From: Akkermansiaceae bacterium
Lineage (GTDB): Bacteria > Verrucomicrobiota > Verrucomicrobiia > Verrucomicrobiales > Akkermansiaceae
DNA: 64,000 nt
Direction of reading: 5' to 3'
NCBI GenBank assembly: GCA_025457665.1
Contig: JALOTY010000004.1
Location: 1 to 64,000 of the forward strand
Positions 16,432 through 26,092 of this stretch are shown here, one piece after another (within the stretch, counting starts at the first letter, position 1; each line of letters begins with the position of its first letter). The notes under the pieces were generated by a model. The model was not told the DNA's origin, made no database searches, and worked only from the letters and a program-made list of their open reading frames with translations. A program made the translations under genes and the position numbers.

Positions 16432-17214
16432 ATGAAACCTTCATCCGCCCTCTCTCTCGGTGCGGCCCTCGCGGTCTCACTCGGATTTGTTTCGGCCCAA
16501 ACTTTTGTTTACGACGGTGCTGCGCCGTTTTCGGCAAACAGCTACTACTACACGGACGTCGATGAAGTGGTCCCGCAGGTTGTCTTCGAGGACGTCAACC
16601 AGGTCAGCGGTGGCAACGTTTATTCGGTCAACCCCATCGGTGCCAAGATCAGCCGTTTCACCATGGCGGACGGCACCACGACCGCGGATTTCTACGATTT
16701 CTGCGCCGAGCTTTTCCAAGGACCTACGGGAACCTCCACTTTGACCTTCAATGGCAGTGGCCTCTCCGTCTTCTCTTCCACCAAAGCGGACGCGATAGAT
16801 GCTCTCTTCTCGAACGCCCTCGGTCTTTACATCACCCAAAGAAACACGGTGGGTGCCGGCGGTGCCCCTGAACTCTACGGTGCCGCGCTCCAGCTCGCCT
16901 TGTGGGAAATCATCGAGGAAGGTGGAACTTCCTTCACTCTCGATTCCACCAATCCCGCCGGACAATCCCTCTACGTCGATCTCGCCGCCACCGGCGCTGG
17001 CAACGATGCGGGTCAGGCCGTGACCCTTGCCAACACCTGGCTTTCGCAAATCAATTCAGGAACTTGGACGGGAGCCGGCACGCTGCAATACCACTACGGC
17101 GATGCGGGTGCTGAACAAAACCGCCTCTTGGTCGGCTTCGGCGCCATCCCCGAGCCCTCCGTCGCCCTCCTTGGTCTCCTCGGCAGCTTGCTGGTTCTCC
17201 GCCGCCGTCGCTGA
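16432..17214 (+). CDS. PEP-CTERM secreted protein with thioester-domain-like motifs
   Basis: The 260-residue precursor has a signal peptide (residues 1-22, ending 'SLGFVSAQ'). It has a C-terminal PEP-CTERM sorting tail: Pro240-Glu241-Pro242, a hydrophobic helix, then RRRR. Such tails direct export and cleavage by an exosortase, none of which is in this window. The middle contains 'FYDFCAEL' (Cys91) and 'ALQLALWEI' (Gln154, Trp158). These fit the two motifs of Cys-Gln thioester domains, [YFL]C-x-E and hydrophobic-Q-x-x-hydrophobic-W. Thioester domains in Gram-positive adhesins bind targets covalently. The PEP-CTERM call is secure; the thioester call is inference from motifs. A terminator follows. 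Confidence 0.88.
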   Translation: MKPSSALSLGAALAVSLGFVSAQTFVYDGAAPFSANSYYYTDVDEVVPQVVFEDVNQVSGGNVYSVNPIGAKISRFTMADGTTTADFYDFCAELFQGPTGTSTLTFNGSGLSVFSSTKADAIDALFSNALGLYITQRNTVGAGGAPELYGAALQLALWEIIEEGGTSFTLDSTNPAGQSLYVDLAATGAGNDAGQAVTLANTWLSQINSGTWTGAGTLQYHYGDAGAEQNRLLVGFGAIPEPSVALLGLLGSLLVLRRRR

Positions 17215-17241
17215 GAGATCCCGGATCCCTTTTCTTGAAGC

Positions 17242-17277
17242 AAACCGCCGCCTGTCATGGGTCGGCGGTTTCTTTTT
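17242..17277 (+). terminator. Rho-independent terminator after the PEP-CTERM gene
   Basis: AAACCGCCG (17242-17250) pairs with CGGCGGTTT (17263-17271) around a 12-base loop, followed by CTTTTTG. It fits termination of the PEP-CTERM transcript before the fumarase promoter. Confidence 0.85.
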
Positions 17278-17352
17278 GCCCGGATTGCCGGAACTACCCT
17301 GCGTTTTTTCTCATCCGCTGGACGCCCCCGGGTCCCTCACTATGCTGCCGCC

Positions 17353-18984
<1,632 letters not shown>

Positions 18985-19059
18985 GGAAATCCTGAGCCCG
19001 CCCTGCGTGACCCGACTCTTTCTGTTGAACCCCCGCGGTTTCTCGGTCATCGTCCGGTC

Positions 19060-19365
19060 ATGCAGGTGGTCACGGAACAAATCAGGAATTTCATCCAGTA
19101 CATCGCTGTCCAATTCATCGAGCACCCCCAGCGGGCCCAGCTCAAGGTCGCCGAACTCGGCCCCCAACGCCTGCGCTTCAAGCTGGTGCTCGAACGCTCG
19201 GATGTCGCCCTGCTCATCGGCAGGAACGGCTTCAGCGCCTCGGCCATCCGCAGCGTGGTGAAGGCCGCGGCCGAACGCGCCAGCGTCCAGGTCAACCTCC
19301 AGATCCACTCGCACGAAGAGGAGGCGGAAATGCTGGCCCGCGAATCGCAATCCCCGCCCGCATGA
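19060..19365 (+). CDS. khpA: KH-domain RNA-binding protein, KhpA-like
   Basis: This 101-residue protein has a single KH fold with the GxxG loop 'LIGRNGFSASAIRSVVKAAA' around residues 52-71, as in KhpA/YlqC. KhpA binds RNA, usually with KhpB. The N-terminus ('FIQYIAVQFIEHPQRAQLKV') also resembles KhpA, but the protein is about 25 residues longer than typical, with an acidic C-terminal tail. It overlaps the next gene by ATGA (19362-19365), which suggests translational coupling to an NagZ-like enzyme. Confidence 0.8.
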   Translation: MQVVTEQIRNFIQYIAVQFIEHPQRAQLKVAELGPQRLRFKLVLERSDVALLIGRNGFSASAIRSVVKAAAERASVQVNLQIHSHEEEAEMLARESQSPPA

Positions 19366-20423
19366 CCCCTTTCGTTCTCGGCATCCAGAGCACCACGCTT
19401 GCCGACTCGGAAAGAGCCCTCTTCTCCCGGCTCCAGCCCTTCGGCTACATTCTTTTTTCGCGAAACATCGAGTCCGCCGCCCAGACCCGCGCCCTGACCG
19501 ATGAGCTGCGCTCGCTTCATGTCGATGCCCCGCTGATCGCCATCGATCAGGAAGGCGGCCGGGTCACCCGCACCGCCGCGATCGCTCCGGCGGCACCCTC
19601 CGCCGTGGAACTGGCTGCCCACGCCGTCCCTCACTTGATCGCCGAGGCCGGGGCGCTCAATGCCGACCTGCTGCGCCTGCTCGGGATCAATCACAATTTC
19701 GCTCCTGTCCTCGATCTCGATCACCATCCGGAACTGGCCAATTCCCTTCGCACCCGCTGCTGGGGCCGGGATTCGCAACGGGTGATCGACCACGCCGGCA
19801 TGTGGAACCGCTGGCATCGCAAACGTGGCATGACCACCTGCGGAAAACACTTTCCCGCCTGCGGCCGTGCCACCAGTGATCCGCATTTCGATCTGCCGGT
19901 CTCCACAGCCACCTATCAGGATCTCCTTGCCGAGGACATCCTCCCCTACACCGCGCTGATGCCCGAGCTGGATGCGGTGATGCTTGCCCATGTGCTCTTT
20001 CCGGAAATCGATCCCGATCTGCCCGCCTCGCTGTCTCCGCGGATGATCGGGGGCTTCCTTCGCAACCAACTCGGTTTCGATGACCATGTCGTTCTCACCG
20101 ATGATCTCGACATGGGAGCCATTGCCGATCGATTCCCCGATAACACCGATGTCACTGCCGCTCTCGCCGCTGGCAATGACCTCGCGCTGATCTGTCATCG
20201 CACCGATCGTGCCGCCGATGCCGCTGCAAGGATCGACTCCGCGCATGCCTACAGCCGCAAGGATTCCATGAAGAGGCTCCTGCGCCTGAGGAAAAAGCTC
20301 TCCGCTCCTCTGACTTGGAAAGATTCCGCCTGGGAAAAAACCTGTGAGGGTCTCCACAAGCTGCGCGAGCAAGTTCCCACACTGGCAGGTCCGGCGGCAA
20401 ACTCTCCGGTGGTGAACTACTGA
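19362..20423 (+). CDS. nagZ: NagZ-like beta-N-acetylhexosaminidase (GH3 N-terminal domain)
   Basis: This 353-residue GH3 enzyme has 'APLIAIDQEGGRVTR' near residue 57. The catalytic loop is 'GKHFPACGRATSDPHFDLP' (residues 161-179) and the nucleophile region is 'VVLTDDLDMGAI' near 243-253. NagZ removes GlcNAc from muropeptides in peptidoglycan recycling. The Asp-x-His dyad of the loop is present (Asp173, His175), but the usual KHFPGHG reads KHFPACG, so one conserved histidine is replaced by cysteine. No signal peptide is seen, which fits a cytosolic recycling enzyme. The start overlaps the KH-domain gene by 4 bases. Confidence 0.82.
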   Translation: MTPFVLGIQSTTLADSERALFSRLQPFGYILFSRNIESAAQTRALTDELRSLHVDAPLIAIDQEGGRVTRTAAIAPAAPSAVELAAHAVPHLIAEAGALNADLLRLLGINHNFAPVLDLDHHPELANSLRTRCWGRDSQRVIDHAGMWNRWHRKRGMTTCGKHFPACGRATSDPHFDLPVSTATYQDLLAEDILPYTALMPELDAVMLAHVLFPEIDPDLPASLSPRMIGGFLRNQLGFDDHVVLTDDLDMGAIADRFPDNTDVTAALAAGNDLALICHRTDRAADAAARIDSAHAYSRKDSMKRLLRLRKKLSAPLTWKDSAWEKTCEGLHKLREQVPTLAGPAANSPVVNY

Positions 20424-20475
20424 GATCCGCGGATTTCAGCATTCCCGAAGGCTCCGTTTTCCGCTTTCCTGCGGC

Positions 20476-20856
20476 ATGCACGTGTCCTTGTGGATCTTTC
20501 TCGGGGGCGGCCTGGGAGCCCTGAGCCGCTGGCTTCTTTCGGTGGGGATCGAGAAAATCACCCATACCAGCGCCTTTCACCGCTTCCCGCTTGGCATCCT
20601 GATGTGCAATCTCCTCGGCTGCCTCGCCATCGGCGCCCTCTTCGGCGCCCTCGCCCCACGCCACCAGCCCTCCTGGGTTTTTCCCTTCTGGGTCACCGGG
20701 TTTCTTGGCGGATTCACGACCTTTTCCACCTTCGGCAACGATACCCATCGGCTTCTCACCGATGGCTTCCACGGCCTTGCTCTCGCCAACATCCTCGCTT
20801 CCACCTTGGGCGGACTTGCCATGGTATTTCTCGGCTATCGGATGACGCAGGCGTGA
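20476..20856 (+). CDS. crcB: Fluoride exporter CrcB/FluC
   Basis: This 126-residue protein has four membrane helices, 'LGGGLGALSRWLLSVG' at the N-terminus, 'GILMCNLLGCLAIGALFG' in helix 2, and 'GFLGGFTTFSTF' in helix 3, whose phenylalanine and threonine residues line the fluoride pore. FluC channels work as antiparallel dimers of one gene product. No fluoride riboswitch is recognisable in the 52 bases upstream. It is convergent with malQ, whose stop is 20 bases away. Confidence 0.93.
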   Translation: MHVSLWIFLGGGLGALSRWLLSVGIEKITHTSAFHRFPLGILMCNLLGCLAIGALFGALAPRHQPSWVFPFWVTGFLGGFTTFSTFGNDTHRLLTDGFHGLALANILASTLGGLAMVFLGYRMTQA

Positions 20857-20875
20857 ATCCTCTAACAGGTCGATC

Positions 20876-23611
20876 TCACCGACCCGATGAGCGCAAAAGG
20901 GCCGACAAGCTCTGATTGAAAGCTTCCGCTGAGGAAAGCTCCTCCATGCCGAGATGCATCCGGTATCGCCAGTAGTATGGCATGATCGCCGGCACATTGA
21001 TGCGTTCGGCATCGGCATCCGGAAGCCGCAGGGACTCATCCATCGCCAGCAGATCCTGCAAGGGGAAGATCGCCCACATTGCGGGGGAATGCAGATGCTG
21101 CAACACGATGTCCCGGGCAAGATTGCCACTCAGTTCGGGGGGAGGAAAGGCCACGCCCAGCGACTGCCATGCGAAGCGATTCCGCACCTGTTCATCCTCG
21201 CGCCACCAGCCACGCAAGGTAGGCATGTCGTGGGTGGACGGACTCACCACACTGAGATACGGAGCCCAGGCGGGATCGGCGAATTCGACCTTGGAACTCT
21301 TCGGCATCCGCTGGATTTCCAGGGAAAGGATGCCGAGCTCCTTCAGCACGCCCGGCACACAGTCCGGCACCATCCCGAGATCCTCGCCGCAAAGAAGCAT
21401 CGGACTCGCCTGCCGCATCACCGGAAGTTTCTCCAAGCCCCGGGCCTGCCAGAAGGACTCCTGACGTCGATAGAAATAGTCCACGTAAAGCTCATCCACC
21501 CGCCAGCGAAGATCCGGATCCAGCTCTTGGAAGGAGCGCGTCATGTGCATGGAACAACGCGGGTGAAACAGTCGGCCCTCCGAACCGGGAACTTCCAGGA
21601 AAAGCACCTCGCTCACACAATCTAACAAACCCTGACGCAGGCGCTCCATCCGCTCCCGCGTGGCGTCGTCATCGATCCTCCAAGTGGCAAAATGCTCCAC
21701 GACCTTGCGCTGCGTCTCGTATTCCGGCCGCAATTCCCAAACCCCGCCGCCCATTTCACGCAGGTAGTCCCGTTTCGCCTGCTCGGTATGATCTCCAAAG
21801 CGCCCCCACAGGAAATGCTCACGCAGATAGGGCCGGCAGAAGCGGTGATGGTCAAAGGGAATCCCCCGACCGCGGATTTCATCGATGCTCACCGGCAAGG
21901 CCGGATCAAACCATCCCATGATGCCCTCGACCTGATCGTAAGGCACCTGCCAGATCCGGAAAAATCCGAGAATGTGGTCGATCCGATAAGCATCGAAATA
22001 CCGGCTCAACTGAGCAAAACGCGCCCGCCACCAGGCATAGCCGTCACGACTCATCACCTCCCAGTCATAGGTCGGGAAACCCCAGTTCTGGCCCTTGATC
22101 GCAAACGCATCCGGCGGCGCTCCCGCCTGGGCATCCATTTTGAAAAGATGTGGCAGGGACCAGGCATCCACCGATTGACGGTCGATCCCGATCGGCAAGT
22201 CGCCCTTCAGAGCCAGCCCGCGGGCATGGAGATGCGCCACCGCATCGGCCAATTGCCGATCCAATTCATACTGCAACCACAGGTGATAGCCCAACTCCGC
22301 ACGCTGCGGGTGATCGCTGCGGGTCATCGACTCGACCGCAGCCGCATCATACCGCGCCCAGGCCTCCCATTTCGTGAAATCCGCCGTGCCGAATTCATCG
22401 CGCTTCACACAGAAGGCCGCATAAGGCAGCGCCCAACTACGATTTTCCTCGTAGAACTTCCGGAAGTCCGCACCGGAGAGGATGGCGGGACCGTGTTTCT
22501 CGTAGATCCGACGCGTCAGTCCACGTTTGGCCGTCATCACAGCCTCGTAATCCACTTGATCTAACAGGTTGAGCCGATCCCGTGCCGCCTTCAGGTCGGC
22601 ATGGAAATCCGCCGGCATGCTGTAGTCGAGATCATCGATCCGCAGATAAAGCGGATGCAGCGCGAAAACACTGATGGCTGAATACGGATAGGAATCGGTC
22701 CAATCGTGCGCCGAAGTCGTATCATTGATCGGCAGGATCTGGATCAGCCGGAGTCCGACGCCCGATGCCCAATCGGCAAGCGGTTTCAGATCGGCAAACT
22801 CCCCCATCCCGAGGCTTTTCGAGCCCCGCAGGGAAAAAACCGGGATCGCCACCCCGGCGGCACGTTCCAAGTGACCGGGCGGACGACGGTAAGCCTCATC
22901 GCTCACCCGCGTGAGCTGCCTCGACGACAAGGACCGCTCCGCAAGCACGCGATTCTCGCCCTCTTCCAGAGCTTGCACTTGCCCGGTGGCGGGGTCCAGC
23001 AGGCCGTATTTGTATTCGATCCACCAATCCTCCGGCAGCCGCACCCGGGTGTGCCAAAGATTTTCGGCCACTTCATGCATCGCCACTGCCTTGTCCGGAT
23101 CCCAATCACCGATTTCCCGCACACTGCCTAACAGACAAGGCACCAGCCCCTCGGGCACGGCAGCCATGCGGAGCTGGAAAAGGTGGTTCGACGAGGCATC
23201 GTGTGGCAGGGTGGCATAGCCCCCATTGTTCCCCCGCACGGATCTCAGCGCACTGGTTTCGAAGGCATAGTCGATCGTCCCTGCCGAGCACCATGTATCC
23301 GCCAGCAGGACCGCATCCAAGGCTGCGGGATCGATTTCCAGCACCCTCGGGCCCTTCCATTCCTCCAGCGTCACGCCATTGTCTTCCTGCCGGAGCAGAT
23401 AGGCATACTCGATCCTTGCCGGGCCACCCTTGATCTCGATTTCCCCTTCCCACTGCCTTTCGTTGAGCCAGCGCAGCGCCAGCGTCTGTTCGAGACGGAC
23501 CGATGAATCCGCGGCTTGCAGCGCGAGCTTCACCGCCATCGATTGACCGAAACGGGTGTGATAGTTGAGACGGAAAACGATCTTCATGGGTTTGGCCGGC
23601 CGGGCCGACAC
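20876..23611 (-). CDS. malQ: 4-alpha-glucanotransferase, DPE2-like with tandem starch-binding domains
   Basis: The 911-residue GH77 enzyme has two N-terminal CBM20-like domains (about residues 10-105 and 145-235). The catalytic domain follows, with nucleophile Asp545 ('YRIDHILG'), acid/base Glu743 ('CGEDLGM') and third acid Asp795 ('STHDMPTLRGWW'). The nearly 200-residue gap between nucleophile and acid/base is larger than in ordinary MalQ. Together with the tandem CBM20s it matches the DPE2 type known from plants and some bacteria, which transfers glucose from maltose to branched glucans. The start shown is a GTG at 23611; an ATG at 23587 (Met9) is equally plausible. No glycogen genes are adjacent. 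Confidence 0.94.
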   Translation of the reverse strand: MSARPAKPMKIVFRLNYHTRFGQSMAVKLALQAADSSVRLEQTLALRWLNERQWEGEIEIKGGPARIEYAYLLRQEDNGVTLEEWKGPRVLEIDPAALDAVLLADTWCSAGTIDYAFETSALRSVRGNNGGYATLPHDASSNHLFQLRMAAVPEGLVPCLLGSVREIGDWDPDKAVAMHEVAENLWHTRVRLPEDWWIEYKYGLLDPATGQVQALEEGENRVLAERSLSSRQLTRVSDEAYRRPPGHLERAAGVAIPVFSLRGSKSLGMGEFADLKPLADWASGVGLRLIQILPINDTTSAHDWTDSYPYSAISVFALHPLYLRIDDLDYSMPADFHADLKAARDRLNLLDQVDYEAVMTAKRGLTRRIYEKHGPAILSGADFRKFYEENRSWALPYAAFCVKRDEFGTADFTKWEAWARYDAAAVESMTRSDHPQRAELGYHLWLQYELDRQLADAVAHLHARGLALKGDLPIGIDRQSVDAWSLPHLFKMDAQAGAPPDAFAIKGQNWGFPTYDWEVMSRDGYAWWRARFAQLSRYFDAYRIDHILGFFRIWQVPYDQVEGIMGWFDPALPVSIDEIRGRGIPFDHHRFCRPYLREHFLWGRFGDHTEQAKRDYLREMGGGVWELRPEYETQRKVVEHFATWRIDDDATRERMERLRQGLLDCVSEVLFLEVPGSEGRLFHPRCSMHMTRSFQELDPDLRWRVDELYVDYFYRRQESFWQARGLEKLPVMRQASPMLLCGEDLGMVPDCVPGVLKELGILSLEIQRMPKSSKVEFADPAWAPYLSVVSPSTHDMPTLRGWWREDEQVRNRFAWQSLGVAFPPPELSGNLARDIVLQHLHSPAMWAIFPLQDLLAMDESLRLPDADAERINVPAIMPYYWRYRMHLGMEELSSAEAFNQSLSALLRSSGR

Positions 23612-23651
23612 CTACTCATGTCCGGAATCGGCCTTTCGTTGGAGGAAAATT

Positions 23652-25163
23652 TCAGCCTCCCGCAGCCCAGCGGCGGATCGCATCGACCAGGCCCGGGATA
23701 TCATGTTTCTTTGCCTCGACGGCCGGTTCCACCCCGTGTTGCCGCAGGGCATCCGATGTCACCGGGCCGATGCTCGCGGCCACACATCCTGCAGGCCAGG
23801 GGCAGCCGAGTTTGAAGAAGTTTTCGACCGTGCTCGCCGAGGTGAAAGTGATGAGGTCGGCCCCTTCGTCCGCCAACAAGGCCAAAGCCCCCGTGGGGTC
23901 TTCCGTCTCCGGAACGGTCTTGTAAACGGCGCATTCATCGACGATCGCGCCCAGCGCCGCCAATCCGTCATAGACGACATCGCGCGCTTCCTGAGCACGC
24001 ACCCACAGGACGGTGAGGTTCTCGATGGATTCCTTCTTGAACGCTTCCACCAGTCCCTCCGCCACGAATCGCTCCGGGAGAAGGTCCACGCCAAATCGAT
24101 ACTCCCGGACCTTCGCCGCCGTGGTCTCGCCGATCACCGCAATGCGCGGATTTCCCAAGCTCCGGGCGTCTTCGTAAACCTTGAAAAACGCATCGAAGAA
24201 CCGCTCCACTCCGTTCGGGCTCGTGAAGACCAGCCAGTCGTATTCATGGGCATGAGCGACGCTTTCCGCGAATCCCTGTCGATCGTCCGGATGCTCGATA
24301 CGGATCGTTGGCAACTCCATCACCCCCGCACCCAGCCGCGTGAGTGATTTCGAAAGTCCACCTGCCTGCTCGCGGGTTCGGGTCACCACGATGCGCTTGC
24401 CGAAGAGCGGCTTTTTCTCGAACCACCGGATCTTCGCGCGTTCCTTGACCACATCGCCGATCACCGCCACCGCCGGGCTTTGGAAATCGATCGCTTCGGC
24501 CCGATCGGCAATGTCCGCCAAAGTCCCCTCCAGCGTTTGCTGCCGGGGAGTGGTCGCCCACCTCACCAAAGCGATGGGCGTCGAGGGATCGGCCCCGCCA
24601 TCGATCAGGGATCCGCAAATCGCCCGCAGCCGCGCCATGCCCATGAGAAAGACCTTGGTTCCCGGTGCTTGGGCGATCTTGGGATAGTCGATCGAACTCT
24701 CCCCCTTGTCCGGATCTTCATGACCGGTGAAAAGCGTGAGCTGCGAACAATGGTCGCGATGGGTCACCGGAATCCCGGCATAAGCTGGCCCGCCGATGGC
24801 CGAGCTGATCCCGGGCACGATTTCAAAGGCCACGCCTGCCGCCGCAAGCTCGGCGGCTTCCTCGCCCCCACGCCCGAAAATCATCGGATCTCCGCCCTTG
24901 AGCCGGACCACCTGCTGACCCGCGCGGGTGCGCTCCACGATCAGGGCATTGATCTCCTCCTGGCTCATCGCATGGTTTTTCGCCCGCTTGCCCACATAGA
25001 CCTTCTCCGCGCCTTTTTTCATCCAGCCGAGAATGACGGGACTACTAAGGGCATCGTAGATCACCACATCCGCCTCCGCCACACATTCGCGGGCCTTGAG
25101 GGTGACCAGACCGGGATCGCCGGGACCGGCACCCACGAGATAACAGATTCCTTCGCTTTTCAT
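23652..25163 (-). CDS. cobA-hemD: Fused uroporphyrinogen-III C-methyltransferase and uroporphyrinogen-III synthase
   Basis: The 503-residue product starts 'CYLVGAGPGDPGLVTLKA', the SAM-binding start of SUMT/CobA. It continues with 'VVRLKGGDPMIFGRGGEE' and 'GISSAIGGPAYAGIPVTHR'. From about residue 255 ('GKRIVVTRTREQAGGLSKSL') a HemD domain follows, with 'DWLVFTSPNGVERFF' and 'LITFTSASTVENFF'. HemD closes hydroxymethylbilane to uroporphyrinogen III; the CobA half methylates it to precorrin-2 for sirohaem or cobalamin. The ATG at 25163 overlaps the hemC stop by ATGA and is preferred to longer in-frame starts. It is the last gene of the haem operon. Confidence 0.94.
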   Translation of the reverse strand: MKSEGICYLVGAGPGDPGLVTLKARECVAEADVVIYDALSSPVILGWMKKGAEKVYVGKRAKNHAMSQEEINALIVERTRAGQQVVRLKGGDPMIFGRGGEEAAELAAAGVAFEIVPGISSAIGGPAYAGIPVTHRDHCSQLTLFTGHEDPDKGESSIDYPKIAQAPGTKVFLMGMARLRAICGSLIDGGADPSTPIALVRWATTPRQQTLEGTLADIADRAEAIDFQSPAVAVIGDVVKERAKIRWFEKKPLFGKRIVVTRTREQAGGLSKSLTRLGAGVMELPTIRIEHPDDRQGFAESVAHAHEYDWLVFTSPNGVERFFDAFFKVYEDARSLGNPRIAVIGETTAAKVREYRFGVDLLPERFVAEGLVEAFKKESIENLTVLWVRAQEARDVVYDGLAALGAIVDECAVYKTVPETEDPTGALALLADEGADLITFTSASTVENFFKLGCPWPAGCVAASIGPVTSDALRQHGVEPAVEAKKHDIPGLVDAIRRWAAGG

Positions 25164-26092
25164 GCCAGTGATTGATAGAGTTCCGCCGCCACTTCCAAAG
25201 GTTCCGCGCCCTCCGCTGTGGCGGTCCGCGGCTCGCCGCCTTGTTCGGGAAAGACCCTCGCCGCCATCTTGATGCAGCCACCGTCCAGCGTGGTGAAAAC
25301 CCCCACCGGCGTATGGCAACCGCCATCCAGAAGTCGGAGAAATTCCCGCTCCGCCTTCACGCGGGCGAAGGTCGGATGGTGACAAATCGCGCGGACGATT
25401 TCCGCCGCCTCTTCATCGTCCGCACGGATCTCAAAGCCGATCGCTCCCTGCCCCGCCGCCGGATAGAATTCGTCCTCAGGAAGCGGGAAGAAGTGCAACG
25501 ACACTCCCGAAATCACCAGCGGACGTCCCAGATCGTGACCCAGGCGGACCAGGCCAGCCTCGGCTAACAGAATCGCATCGTAGCCTCCCGCCGCGAGCTT
25601 TTCCAATCGCGTCGGCACATTCCCCCGCAGATCCCTGATCTCCAAATCCGGCCTCAGCCAGGTAAGCTGCCGCGCCCGTCGCACGCTGCTCGTGCCCACC
25701 ACCGCCCCCTCCGGAAGCTCTGCAAGCCCTCCGGGCTTCAAAGCCACCAACACATCACGCACCGGCGCACGTTCCAAAGTCCCGGCAATCCTGAACGCCG
25801 GATCCAGCACGGTCGGCACGTCCTTCAGGGAATGAACGGCAATATCGATGTCCCCCGCCGCCAGCGCGACTTCGAGTTCCTTGGTGAAGACCCCTTTGTC
25901 GATCACCCCCTCCACCTTGGCCACTTCGCTCAGGGCCACATCGGTGCGGCGATCCCCGGTGGTCCTGATGATTTCCCGCAGCACTTCCATGCCCGGAAAC
26001 GCCATGCCCAGCGCCGCTTCAGTCAGCTCCGCCTGCGCCAGGGCCAGCGCACTGCCCCGGGTTCCGATCACCACCTGTTCGCTGCTGCTCAT
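25160..26092 (-). CDS. hemC: Porphobilinogen deaminase (hydroxymethylbilane synthase)
   Basis: This 310-residue enzyme polymerises four porphobilinogens to hydroxymethylbilane. The dipyrromethane cofactor cysteine is Cys259 in 'LLDGGCHTPVG'. 'RTTGDRR', 'KGVFTKELE', 'DIAVHSLKDVPT' and 'GTSSVRRARQL' are substrate-contact motifs, and all are intact. It overlaps hemA upstream and cobA-hemD downstream by 4 bases each, which indicates strict translational coupling of the tetrapyrrole genes. Confidence 0.97.
   Translation of the reverse strand: MSSSEQVVIGTRGSALALAQAELTEAALGMAFPGMEVLREIIRTTGDRRTDVALSEVAKVEGVIDKGVFTKELEVALAAGDIDIAVHSLKDVPTVLDPAFRIAGTLERAPVRDVLVALKPGGLAELPEGAVVGTSSVRRARQLTWLRPDLEIRDLRGNVPTRLEKLAAGGYDAILLAEAGLVRLGHDLGRPLVISGVSLHFFPLPEDEFYPAAGQGAIGFEIRADDEEAAEIVRAICHHPTFARVKAEREFLRLLDGGCHTPVGVFTTLDGGCIKMAARVFPEQGGEPRTATAEGAEPLEVAAELYQSLA

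Noticed and set aside
20424..20475. Fluoride riboswitch before crcB
   Set aside because: The 52-base leader lacks the conserved GGNGATGG start and pseudoknot elements.
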